A DNA stretch of 64,000 nt, taken from NCBI GenBank assembly GCA_027923505.1, contig BROI01000001.1:89501-153500 (forward strand), in the 5' to 3' direction. The notes under the pieces are model-generated. The model worked only from the letters and a program-made list of their open reading frames with translations. It was not told where the DNA came from and did no database searches. Both the position numbers and the translations under genes were made by a program. Of the stretch, positions 1-12,800 are shown piece by piece. How positions within the stretch are numbered: position 1 is the first letter of the stretch; each line of letters starts with the position of its first letter. The stretch comes from Mayamaea pseudoterrestris. Lineage: Eukaryota; Bacillariophyta; Bacillariophyceae; Sellaphorales; Sellaphoraceae.

Positions 1-3000
1 TTGGACCACCACTGGGGGAAGAACTTGGTGTTGCACTTGGACTGGAGCTTGGGGAGATGCTGGGTGATGCGCTTGGTCCAGAGCTGGGGGAGTTACTGGG
101 ACTAGCACTAGGTGACGCACTGGGACCAGTGCTGGGCGATGCACTTGGACTAACACTTGGTGAGGCACTGGGACTGGCGCTTGGAGATGCACTGGGTGTT
201 TCACTTGGACTAGCACTTGGTGAAGAACTGGGTGTTTCACTGGGGGTGGTGCTTGGGCTAGTACTTGGTAAGCTGCTGGGGGAAGCACTTGGCGAGGAGC
301 TTGGTGATCCACTTGGTGGACTGCTTGGTGACGTACTAGGCGCACTGCTGGGTGAGGCGCTAGGTGATCCACTGGGTGAAGAGCTTGGTGATCCACTGGG
401 TGTAGCACTGGGTGATGCACTGGGTGACTCACTTGGTGTGGCACTAGGAGACTCACTAGGTGATGCACTGGGTGACTTGCTTGGGGAAGCACTGGGTGAT
501 TCACTTGGTGATGCACTGGGTGTTTCACTTGGAGATGCACTGGGAGATGCACTGGGTGACGCACTGGGTGATTCACTTGGTGATGCACTCGGCGACTCAC
601 TGGGGGATGCACTGGGAGAAATACTGGGCGAAGTACTTGGTCCAGAGCTTGGTTCCAGACTAGGTGGTGAACTTGGACCACCACTGGGGGAAGAACTTGG
701 TGTTGCACTTGGACTGGAGCTTGGGGAGATGCTGGGTGATGCGCTTGGTCCAGAGCTGGGGGAGTTACTGGGACTAGCACTAGGTGACGCACTGGGACCA
801 GTGCTGGGCGATGCACTTGGACTAACACTTGGTGAGGCACTGGGACTGGCGCTTGGAGATGCACTGGGTGTTTCACTTGGACTAGCACTTGGTGAAGAAC
901 TGGGTGTTGCACTGGGGGTGGTGCTTGGGCTAGTACTTGGTAAGCTGCTGGGGGAAGCACTTGGCGAGGAGCTTGGTGATCCACTTGGTGGACTGCTTGG
1001 TGACGTACTAGGCGCACTGCTGGGTGAGGCGCTAGGTGATCCACTTGGTGAAGAGCTTGGTGATCCACTGGGTGTAGCACTGGGTGATGCACTGGGTGAC
1101 TCACTTGGTGTGGCACTAGGAGACTCACTAGGTGATGCACTGGGTGACTTGCTTGGGGAAGCACTGGGTGATTCACTTGGTGATGCACTGGGTGTTTCAC
1201 TTGGAGATGCACTGGGTGATGCACTGGGTGACGCACTGGGTGATTCACTTGGTGATGCACTCGGCGACTCACTGGGGGATGCACTGGGAGAAATACTGGG
1301 CGAAGCACTTGGTCCAGAGCTTGGTTCCAGACTAGGTGGTGAACTTGGACCACCACTGGGGGAAGAACTTGGTGTTGCACTTGGACTGGAGCTTGGGGAG
1401 ATGCTGGGTGATGCGCTTGGTCCAGAGCTGGGGGAGTTACTGGGACTAGCACTAGGTGTTGCACTGGGACCAGTGCTTGGTGATGCACTTGGACTTACAC
1501 TTGGTGAGGCACTGGGACTGGCGCTTGGAGATGCACTGGGTGTTTCACTTGGACTAGCACTTGGTGAAGAACTGGGTGTTTCACTGGGGGTGGTGCTTGG
1601 GCTAGTACTTGGTAAGCTGCTGGGGGAAGCACTTGGCGAGGAGCTTGGTGATCCACTTGGTGGACTGCTTGGTGACGTACTAGGCGCACTGCTGGGTGAG
1701 GCGCTAGGTGATCCACTGGGTGAAGAGCTTGGTGATCCACTGGGTGTAGCACTGGGTGATGCACTGGGTGACTCACTTGGTGTGGCACTAGGAGACTCAC
1801 TAGGTGATGCACTGGGTGACTTGCTTGGGGAAGCACTGGGTGATTCACTTGGTGATGCACTGGGTGTTTCACTTGGAGATGCACTGGGTGATGCACTGGG
1901 TGACGCACTGGGTGATTCACTTGGTGATGCACTCGGCGACTCACTGGGGGATGCACTGGGAGAAATACTGGGCGAAGCACTTGGTCCAGAGCTTGGTTCC
2001 AGACTAGGTGGTGAACTTGGACCACCACTGGGGGAAGAACTTGGTGTTGCACTTGGACTGGAGCTTGGGGAGATGCTGGGTGATGCGCTTGGTCCAGAGC
2101 TGGGGGAGTTACTGGGACTAGCACTAGGTGTTGCACTGGGACCAGTGCTTGGTGATGCACTTGGACTTACACTTGGTGAGGCACTGGGACTGGCGCTTGG
2201 AGATGCACTGGGTGTTTCACTTGGAGTAGCACTTGGTGAAGAACTGGGTGTTTCACTGGGGGTGGTGCTTGGGCTAGTACTTGGTAAGCTGCTGGGGGAA
2301 GCACTTGGCGAGGAGCTTGGTGATCCACTTGGTGGACTGCTTGGTGACGTACTAGGCGCACTGCTGGGTGAGGCGCTAGGTGATCCACTGGGTGAAGAGC
2401 TTGGTGATCCACTGGGTGTACCACTGGGTGATGCACTGGGTGACTCACTTGGTGTGGCACTAGGAGACTCACTAGGTGATGCACTGGGTGACTTGCTTGG
2501 GGAAGCACTGGGTGATTCACTTGGTGATGCACTGGGTGTTTCACTTGGAGATGCACTGGGTGATGCACTGGGTGACGCACTGGGTGATTCACTTGGTGAT
2601 GCACTCGGCGACTCACTGGGGGATGCACTGGGAGAAATACTGGGCGAAGCACTTGGTCCAGAGCTTGGTTCCAGACTAGGTGGTGAACTTGGACCACCAC
2701 TGGGGGAAGAACTTGGTGTTGCACTTGGACTGGAGCTTGGGGAGATGCTGGGTGATGCGCTTGGTCCAGAGCTGGGGGAGTTACTGGGACTAGCACTAGG
2801 TGTTGCACTGGGACCAGTGCTCGGTGATGCACTTGGACTTACACTTGGTGAGGCACTGGGACTGGCGCTTGGAGATGCACTGGGTGTTTCACTTGGACTA
2901 GCACTTGGTGAAGAACTGGGTGTTGCACTGGGGGTGGTGCTTGGGCTAGTACTTGGTAAGCTGCTGGGGGAAGCACTTGGCGAGGAGCTTGGTGATCCAC

Positions 3001-3890
3001 TTGGTGGACTGCTTGGTGACGTACTAGGCGCCCTGCTGGGTGAGGCGCTAGGTGATTCACTGGGTGAAGAACTTGGTGATCCACTGGGTGTAGCACTGGG
3101 TGATGCACTGGGTGACTCACTTGGTGTGGCACTAGGAGACTCACTGGGTGATGCACTGGGTGACTTGCTTGGGGAAGCACTGGGTGATTCACTTGGTGAT
3201 GCACTGGGTGTTTCACTTGGAGATGCACTGGGTGATGCACTGGGTGACGCACTGGGCGATCCACTTGGTAATGCACTAGGCGACTCACTGGGGGTAGCAC
3301 TTGGTCCAGAGCTTGGTTCCAGACTAGGTGGTGAACTTGGACCACCACTAGGGGAAGAACTTGGTGTTGCACTTGGACTGGAGCTTGGGGAGATGCTGGG
3401 TGATGTGCTTGGCCCAGAGCTGGGGGAGTTACTGGGACTAGCACTAGGTGATGCACTGGGACCAGTGCTCGGTGATGCACTTGGACTAACACTTGGTGAG
3501 GCACTGGGACTGGCGCTTGGAGGTGCACTGGGTGTTTCACTGGGACTAGCACTTGGTGAAGAACTGGGTGTTGCACTTGGGGTGGTGCTTGGGCTAGTAC
3601 TTGGTAAGCTGCTGGGGGAAGCACTTGGTGAGGAGCTTGGTGATCCACTTGGTGAACTGCTTGGTGACATACTAGGCGCACTGCTGGGTGAGGCGCTAGG
3701 TGATCCACTGGGTGAAGAGCTTGGTGATCCACTGGGTGTAGCACTGGGTGATGCACTGGGTGACTCACTTGGTGTGGCACTAGGAGACTCACTGGGTGAT
3801 GCACTGGGTGACTTGCTTGGGGAAGCACTAGGAAGTGCACTTGGTTGACTGCTTGGTGCAGCACTGGGAGATTTACTTGGTGATGAACTT
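1..3890 (-). repeat. SPSx array with 672-bp higher-order unit, over five copies, continues off window
   Basis: SPSASPSx repeats are organised in a 672-bp (224-aa) unit with equivalent points at 460, 1132, 1804 and 2476. The copy around 3130-3300 has lost several steps. Copies differ at only a few positions. The array reaches position 1 still in frame, so neither its copy number nor the protein C-terminus can be read here. Confidence 0.95.
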
Positions 3891-6800
3891 GGTGATGCAC
3901 TGGGTTCTGCGCAAATGGCTGTGATGCTAAAATTGTCAACACCATAGGATTCAAAACCAATTGTTAATCGCCCATCACTTTGAAACCATCCATTTGGAAT
4001 GATAAGGCCCACCTTGTTTTGAGTCTCAGACAAGCTAATTACTGAGACCCAAATATCACCTAAATAACCTTCTTGGGTCGCCTCAGTAGAACTTATATTG
4101 AATGACCCCAAGTCAAGGTAAGCATGTTGTTGTAAGCGGACCAAAGCTGAACTTGTATCTTCTAGCTCATAAAGGTCAAATGTAATGCTCAATGCAGCAG
4201 CATCACTAGGAACTTCAAATGATTTGGAAGTAACAGAAGGCAATCCATCAGTTGAAGGTATAGGGGTCAAAAATTTGCCATTTATAGCATCTTCACTGGT
4301 GTCACCATAGGTCCAGCTAGTGGCCTCACCATCCTCAAAGTCATATGAAAAAAGGGCCATGTCATCTTCAGCATCTGCACATTCTAGCTTGCTGAATGGT
4401 GGAGCAAAACTCAATCCTGAAGGCGTTGGCATATGAGCACATCGTTCATCTTCAAGGACACATGGAACAGTAAAGTCGTATCTGATAGTGTAATCTCCCG
4501 ACACAAGTGGTGTACATCTTGAAGGGATGTTCTTAACAACATCTGAGCTGCTAAACCTGCCATCCTGGACATAGATAGTAAAGGTTGCCATCCCATTGAC
4601 ACATTTGGCAACATATTTTCCGTATTCGCCTGGTGCAACATTTGATTTTGTATCACAGGTTTGCACACCATTAGATGCAGATGTGTAATCTGTTGAGACA
4701 AGACAAATAGGGCCTTGGGACCAAGTCTGTGATATTCCAACAGTAACAGTGGTCTTGTCTTGATACAAAATTTTTGTTGGAAGAAAGTCAAATTCTTCAC
4801 TTGGGTTGCTAGATGTGAACACAATATCTGGAATGCAGTCAAAAGTAGGGGATGAACTTGGTTCCAGACTAGGTGGTGAGCTTGGACCACCACTGGGGGA
4901 AGAACTTGGCGGCGCACTTGGAGTGGAGCTTGGGGAGATGCTGGGTGATGCGCTTGGTCCAGAGCTGGGGGAGTTACTGGGACTAGCACTAGGTGATGCA
5001 CTGGGGCCAGTGCTTGGTGATACACTTGGACTTACACTTGGTGAGGCACTGGGACTGGCGCTTGGAGATGCACTGGGTGTTTCACTTGGACTAGCACTTG
5101 GTGAAGCACTGGGTGTTGCACTGGGGGTGGTGCTTGGGCTAGTACTTGGTAAGCTACTGGGGGAATCACTTGGCGAGGAGCTTGGTGATCCACTTGGTGG
5201 ACTGCTTGGTGATGTGCTAGGTGATCCACTGGGTGAAGAGCTTGGTGAAGCACTGGGTGATGCACTGGGTGACTCACTTGGTGTGGCACTAGGATACTCA
5301 CTAGGAGATGCACTGGGTGAGTTGCTTGGCAAAGCACTGGGTCTTTCACTTGGCAATGCACTGGGTGATGCACTTGGAGACGCACTGGGTGATTCACTTG
5401 GTGAAGCACTGGGCGATTCACTGGGGGATGCACTGGGAGAAATACTGGGCGTAGCACTTGGTCCAGAGCTTGGTTCCAGACTAGGTGGTGAGCTTGGACC
5501 TCCACTGGGTGCAGAGCTTGGTGGTGCACTTGGACTAGAGCTTGGGGAGATACTGGGTGATGCGCTTGGTCCAGAGCTGGGGGAGTTACTGGGACTAGCA
5601 CTAGGTGACCCACTGGGAACAGTGCTTGGTGATGCACTTGGACTAACACTTGGTGAGGCACTGGGACTGGCGCTTGGAGATGCACTGGGTGTTTCACTTG
5701 GACTAGCACTTGGTGAAGAACTGGGTGTTGCACTGGGGGTGGTGCTTGGGCTAGTACTTGGTAAGCTGCTGGGGGAAGCACTTGGCGAGGAGCTTGGTGA
5801 TCCACTTGGTGGACTGCTTGGTGACGTACTAGGCGCACTGCTGGGTGAGGCGCTAGGTGATCTACTGGGTGAAGAGCTTGGTGATCCACTGGGTGTAGCA
5901 CTGGGTGATGCACTGGGATTGCTGCTAGGTGAGCCACTTGGTAAAAAGCTGGGGCTGTTGCTTGGACTAGAACTGGGAGTCTGGCTTGGAGTTCCACTAG
6001 GAATAGTACTGGGGACTGCACTTGGTGTTCCGGTGGGCTGACCACTGGGTGTAGTACTCGGAGAGGAGCTTGGTGCTGCACTAGGTTCTGCACAAATGGC
6101 TGTGATGCTAAAATTGTCAATGCCTACATTGGAATCAAATCCGACTGTCAGCCTTCCGCGTGCTGAAAACCACTCATCGGGAATGATCAATGTCACCTTG
6201 TTAACAGTTTGACTTGTACTGACTATGGAGACCCACACATTTCCAAAATAGCCTTCAACAGAAGCCTCGGCAAGTGATGGGCTGAACACTCCTAGATCCA
6301 AGTAAGCATGCTGAATGCGAACCAACGTTGTGCTTGTATCTTGCAGCTCATAAAGATCGAAAGATACAGTCAATGCTGCAGCATCCATAGGAACAACAAA
6401 GGATTTGCTCATGGAATTGTCAGCTGGGGTCAGGAACTTGCCAAATTCAACATTTTCTGATATCAGCCCATATTGCCATGCAGATAAGGCTTCATTATTT
6501 TCAAAGTCGTCAGTTACAAGATGCATGTCAGCTTCTGATTCTTCACAAAGTGGGCTGACAGGAGGAGCACATCTATCATCTTCAACAAGACATGGGATGA
6601 CAAATTCATATGACACAATTTCACCACCCTTGACCAGAGGCGCGCATTGCAAAGGAATGTTCTCCACAACATCACTGCCTCCAAATATGCCATCTTGCAC
6701 AAACACTGTCATAGAAGCCTTTCCGTCCACACAAACAACATCATACTTCGCAAATTCTCCAGCTGGGACATTATCCCTTGTATCACAGGTCTCTTGGCCA

Positions 6801-9800
6801 TCCACTGTGGAAACATAGTTTGTGGCTAGTAGACAAATGGCATTACTAGACCAAGTCTGTGACAAAGTCACAGCAACTGATTCAGTGTCTTGTGAAATGA
6901 TTTCAATTGGGAGAAAGTCAAATTCCTTAGGGCTGCTGGAAGAGAATGTAATGTCAGGAATACAGTCATATGTAGGAGATGAGCTTGGTTCAAGACTAGG
7001 TGGGGAACTGGGACCTCCACTGGGTGCAAGGCTTGGTGAACCACTGGGAACTGCACTGGGTGCAATGCTTGGTGATGCACTTGGCCCACTGCTTGGGCTA
7101 GCACTTGGTGATGAGCTTGGTGTGGCACTGGGCAAGGCACTTGGTCCCCCACTGGGAGCACTACTGGGTGATGCACTAGGCAGTACACTGGGAGCTGAGC
7201 TGGGTTGAGCACTTGGTGCGGTGCTTGGTGATGCACTGGGCCCAGAGCTTGGCACTGCACTGGGAGACAGGCTTGGTGAACTACTAGGAGATCCACTTGG
7301 TGAGCTGCTTGGCTCCAAACTTGGTGTGGAGCTAGGTGGGCTGCTTGGAGTGGCACTGGGCAAGCTGCTAGGGGCTCCACTTGGACCAGCGCTTGGCTGT
7401 GAGCTTGGCTGGGCACTAGGAGCACTGCTGGGTGTGCTGCTTGGGAGGGAACTGGGTGTTGCACTTGGCAAAGAGCTTGGGATGCTGCTTGGCAGGGCAC
7501 TGGGACTACTGCTTGGGATTCCACTTGGAGATGCACTTGGACCACCACTTGGGGAAGCACTAGGTGAACTGCTGGGTTCTTCACTAGGGGAGATGCTTGG
7601 TGACACACTTGGGCCAGAGCTTGGCTCAAGACTAGGTGGGGAACTGGGACCTCCACTGGGTGCAAGGCTTGGTGAACCACTGGGAACTGCACTAGGCGCA
7701 ATGCTTGGTGATGCACTTGGTCCACTGCTTGGGCTAGCACTTGGTGATGAGCTCGGTGTGGCACTGGGCAAGGCACTTGGTCCCCCACTGGGAGCACTAC
7801 TGGGTGATGCACTAGGCAGTACACTGGGAGCTGAGCTGGGTTGAGCACTTGGTGCGGTGCTTGGTGATGCACTGGGTCCAGAGCTTGGCACTGCACTGGG
7901 AGACAGGCTCGGTGAACTACTAGGTGATCCACTTGGTGAGCTGCTTGGCTCTAAACTTGGTGCAGAGCTAGGTGGGCTGCTTGGAGTGGCACTGGGCAAG
8001 CTGCTAGGGGCTCCACTCGGACCAGCGCTTGGCTTTGAGCTTGGCTGGGTACTAGGAGCACTGCTGGGTGTGCTGCTTGGGAGGGAACTGGGTGTTGCAC
8101 TTGGCAAAGAGCTTGGGATGCTGCTTGGCAGGGCGCTGGGACTACTGCTTGGGATTCCACTTGGAGATGCACTTGGACCACCACTTGGGGAAGCACTAGG
8201 TGAACTGCTGGGTTCTGCACTAGGGGAGATGCTTGGTGACACACTTGGGCCAGAGCTTGGCTCAAGACTAGGTGGGGAACTGGGACCTCCACTGGGTGCA
8301 AGGCTTGGTGAACCACTGGGAACTGCACTGGGCGCAATGCTTGGTGATGCACTTGGTCCACTGCTTGGGCTAGCACTTGGTGATGAGCTTGGTGTGGCAC
8401 TGGGCAAGGCGCTTGGTCCCCCACTGGGAGCACTACTGGGTGATGCACTAGGCAGTACACTGGGAGCTGAGCTGGGTTGAGCACTTGGTGCGGTGCTTGG
8501 TGATGCACTGGGTCCAGAGCTTGGCACTGCACTGGGAGACAGGCTTGGTGAACTAGTGGGTGATCCACTTGGTGAGCTGCTAGGCTCCAAACTTGGTGCG
8601 GAGCTAGGTGGGCTGCTTGGAGTGGCACTGGGCAAGCTGCTAGGGGCTCCACTCGGACCAGCGCTTGGCTGTGAGCTTGGCTGGGTACTAGGAGCACTGC
8701 TGGGTGTGCTGCTTGGGAGGGAACTGGGTGTTGCACTTGGCAAAGAGCTTGGGATGCTGCTTGGCAGGGCACTGGGACTACTGCTTGGGATTCCACTTGG
8801 AGATGCACTTGGACCACCACTGGGGGAAGCACTAGGTGAACTGCTAGGTTCTGCACTAGGGGAGATGCTTGGTGACACACTTGGGCCAGAGCTTGGCTCA
8901 AGACTAGGTGGGGAACTAGGACCTCCACTGGGTGCAAGGCTTGGTGAACCGCTGGGAACTGCACTGGGTGCAATGCTTGGTGATGCACTTGGTCCACTGC
9001 TTGGGCCAGCACTTGGTGATGAGCTTGGTGTGGCACTGGGCAAGGCACTTGGTCCACCACTGGGAGCACTACTGGGTGATGCACTAGGTAGTACACTGGG
9101 AGCTGAGCTGGGTTGAGCACTTGGTGCTGTGCTTGGAGATGCACTGGGTCCAGAGCTTGGCACTGCACTGGGAGAGAGGCTTGGTGAACTACTAGGTGAT
9201 CCACTTGGTGAGCTGCTTGGCTCCAAACTTGGTGCAGAGCTAGGTGGGCTGCTTGGAGTGGCACTGGGCAAGCTGCTAGGGGCTCCACTCGGACCAGCGC
9301 TTGGCTGTGAGCTTGGCTGGGTACTAGGAGCACTGCTGGGTGTGCTGCTTGGGAGGGAACTGGGTGTTGCACTTGGCAAAGAGCTTGGGATGCTGCTTGG
9401 CAGGGCACTGGGACTACTGCTTGGGATTCCACTTGGAGATGCGCTTGGACCACCACTGGGGGAAGCACTAGGTGAACTGCTGGGTTCTGCACTAGGGGAG
9501 ATGCTTGGTGACACACTTGGGCCAGAGCTTGGCTCAAGACTAGGTGGGGAACTGGGACCTCCACTGGGTGCAAGGCTTGGTGAACCACTGGGAACTGCAC
9601 TAGGCGCAATGCTTGGTGATGCACTTGGTCCACTGCTTGGGCTAGCACTTGGTGATGAGCTCGGTGTGGCACTGGGCAAGGCACTTGGTCCCCCACTGGG
9701 AGCACTACTGGGTGATGCACTAGGCAGTACACTGGGAGCTGAGCTGGGTTGAGCACTTGGTGCGGTGCTTGGTGATGCACTGGGTCCAGAGCTTGGCACT

Positions 9801-12800
9801 GCACTGGGAGACAGGCTTGGTGAACTACTAGGAGATCCACTTGGTGAGCTGCTTGGCTCCAAACTTGGTGTGGAGCTAGGTGGGCTGCTTGGAGTGGCAC
9901 TGGGCAAGCTGCTAGGGGCTCCACTCGGACCAGCGCTTGGCTTTGAGCTTGGCTGGGTACTAGGAGCACTGCTGGGTGTGCTGCTTGGGACGGAACTGGG
10001 TGTTGCACTTGGCAAAGAGCTTGGGATGCTGCTTGGCAGGGCACTGGGACTACTGCTTGGGATTCCACTTGGAGATGCACTTGGACCACCACTGGGGGAA
10101 GCACTAGGTGAACTGCTGGGTTCTGCACTAGGGGAAATGCTTGGTGACAAACTTGGGCCAGAGCTTGGCTCAAGACTAGGTGGGGAACTGGGACCTCCAC
10201 TGGGTGCAAGGCTTGGTGAACCACTGGGAACTGCACTGGGCGCAATGCTTGGTGATGCACTTGGTCCACTGCTTGGGCTAGCACTTGGTGATGAGCTCGG
10301 TGTGGCACTGGGCAAGGCACTTGGTCCCCCACTTGGAGCACTACTGGGTGATGCACTAGGTAGTATACTGGGAGCTGAGGTGGGTTGAGCACTTGGTGCG
10401 GTGCTTGGTGATGCACTGGGCCCAGAGCTTGGCACTGCACTGGGAGACAGGCTTGGTGAACTACTAGGCGATCCACTTGGTGAGCTGCTTGGCTCCAAAC
10501 TTGGTGTGGAGCTAGGTGGGCTGCTTGGAGTGGCACTGGGCAAGCTGCTAGGGGCTCCACTTGGACCAGCGCTTGGCTGTGAGCTTGGCTGGGCACTAGG
10601 AGCACTGCTGGGTGTGCTGCTTGGGAGGGAACTGGGTGTTGCACTTGGCAAAGAGCTTGGGATGCTGCTTGGCAGGGCACTGGGACTACTGCTTGGGATT
10701 CCACTTGGAGATGCACTTGGACCACCACTTGGGGAAGCACTAGGTGAACTGCTGGGTTCTTCACTAGGGGAGATGCTTGGTGACACACTTGGGCCAGAGC
10801 TTGGCTCAAGACTAGGTGGGGAACTGGGACCTCCACTGGGTGCAAGGCTTGGTGAACCACTGGGAACTGCACTGGGCGCAATGCTTGGTGATGCACTTGG
10901 TCCACTGCTTGGGCTAGCACTTGGTGATGAGCTCGGTGTGGCACTGGGCAAGGCACTTGGTCCCCCACTGGGAGCACTACTGGGTGATGCACTAGGCAGT
11001 ACACTGGGAGCTGAGCTGGGTTGAGCACTTGGTGCGGTGCTTGGTGATGCACTGGGTCCAGAGCTTGGCACTGCACTGGGAGACAGGCTTGGTGAACTAC
11101 TAGGCGATCCACTTGGTGAGCTGCTTGGCTCCAAACTTGGTGCAGAGCTAGGTGGGCTGCTTGGAGTGGCACTGGGCAAGCTGCTTGGGGCTCCACTCGG
11201 ACCAGCGCTTGGCTTTGAGCTTGGCTGGGTACTAGGAGCACTGCTGGGTGTGCTGCTTGGGAGGGAACTGGGTGTTGCACTTGGCAAAGAGCTTGGGATG
11301 CTGCTTGGCAGGGCGCTGGGACTACTGCTTGGGATTCCACTTGGAGATGCACTTGGACCACCACTTGGGGAAGCACTAGGTGAACTGCTGGGTTCTGCAC
11401 TAGGGGAGATGCTTGGTGACACACTTGGGCCAGAGCTTGGCTCAAGACTAGGTGGGGAACTGGGACCTCCACTGGGTGCAAGGCTTGGTGAACCACTGGG
11501 AACTGCACTGGGCGCAATGCTTGGTGATGCACTTGGTCCACTGCTTGGGCTAGCACTTGGTGATGAGCTCGGTGTGGCACTGGGCAAGGCACTTGGTCCC
11601 CCACTGGGAGCACTACTGGGTGATGCACTAGGTAGTACACTGGGAGCTGAGCTGGGTTGAGCACTTGGTGCGGTGCTTGGTGATGCACTGGGTCCAGAGC
11701 TTGGCACTGCACTGGGAGACAGGCTTGGTGAACTAGTGGGTGATCCACTTGGTGAGCTGCTAGGCTCCAAACTTGGTGCGGAGCTAGGTGGGCTGCTTGG
11801 AGTGGCACTGGGCAAGCTGCTAGGGGCTCCACTCGGACCAGCGCTTGGTGGGCTACTTGGTAGTCTACTGGGCAAGCTACTGGGAGTTCCACTTGGGCTG
11901 GAGGTTGGTGGTGAAGTTGGATGAGTACTAGGAGCATGGCTTGGTGCAATGCTTGGCAAAGCACTGGGCAGATCAGTTGGATATGGAATACCAGGGGAAA
12001 AAGGAGATGGTGTCTCAGTAACATCAATGCACAGACCCAAATATGAAATGGCTGCACCTCCAATGAGGTTTACTTCCAGCTTCATAATATCAGGAGCATT
12101 CAGGTCAACTTTATATTCCATGCCAGCGCCAGATGATGGGGGAGTAAATTTGGACTCAAAGACATCACCATTAAAATCTGTAGCTGCAATAAGTGTGCCA
12201 AAGGATGATGGGTTCAGTATGCCAATCTGCACTACTTCATGGATTGGCTGTGAGAAAGTAAATACAATGACCCCATCTTCAGCTGCAACTGGAAATGATT
12301 CAGTGCCATTCTGTACAATTAGAACATTGCCAATGTTTGGATTGCCTAGTGGAGTCCCAAGAGATGCTGATGAATCCAAAATACGTGGTAGACCATAGGA
12401 TGTAAAGCCTCCAGTGGCAGTCATCCTGAACTTGAACTCATCCCACTGAGTTGAAACATATGCACCAGCAGGGACTGGGAAACCATCATCATCATTGGCA
12501 AATGTAACATTAAAGTACTCACACGGCTTAGTTGGTGACGCACTAGGTGATGCACTGGGAGACTCAGTAGGTGATGAACTTGGAAGTTGTACACTTGGTA
12601 AAGCACTAGGGCCTAAGGTAGGAGCTTCAGAAGGGCCTGATGTAGGTGTTGTGCTTGGCATACTGGATGGATTGACACTAGGAAGTCCACTGGGTAGAGA
12701 CGTTGGACTGTAAGTAGGAGACTCAGATGGCAAGGAACTGGGGGAACCAGTGGGTAAATTTGATGGAGATGTACTAGGTCCACCAGAAGGTAAATCAGTG

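Noticed and set aside
57-3848. 1,263-codon plus-strand frame of LGxxLGxxLG repeats
   Set aside because: Exact antisense shadow of the SPSx array. Similar frames break wherever the minus-strand folded modules occur, no signal or domain is attached, and the minus frame alone stays open through all modules.
6405-6829. Plus-strand ORF of 137 codons
   Set aside because: Antisense to the Cys module 3/jelly-roll 1 boundary; no own features.
7951-12063. 1,370-codon minus-strand His/Pro/Gln/Val-rich frame
   Set aside because: It is a shifted frame of the same array. It ends at the array edges and does not continue into the neighbouring domains, unlike the SPSx frame.
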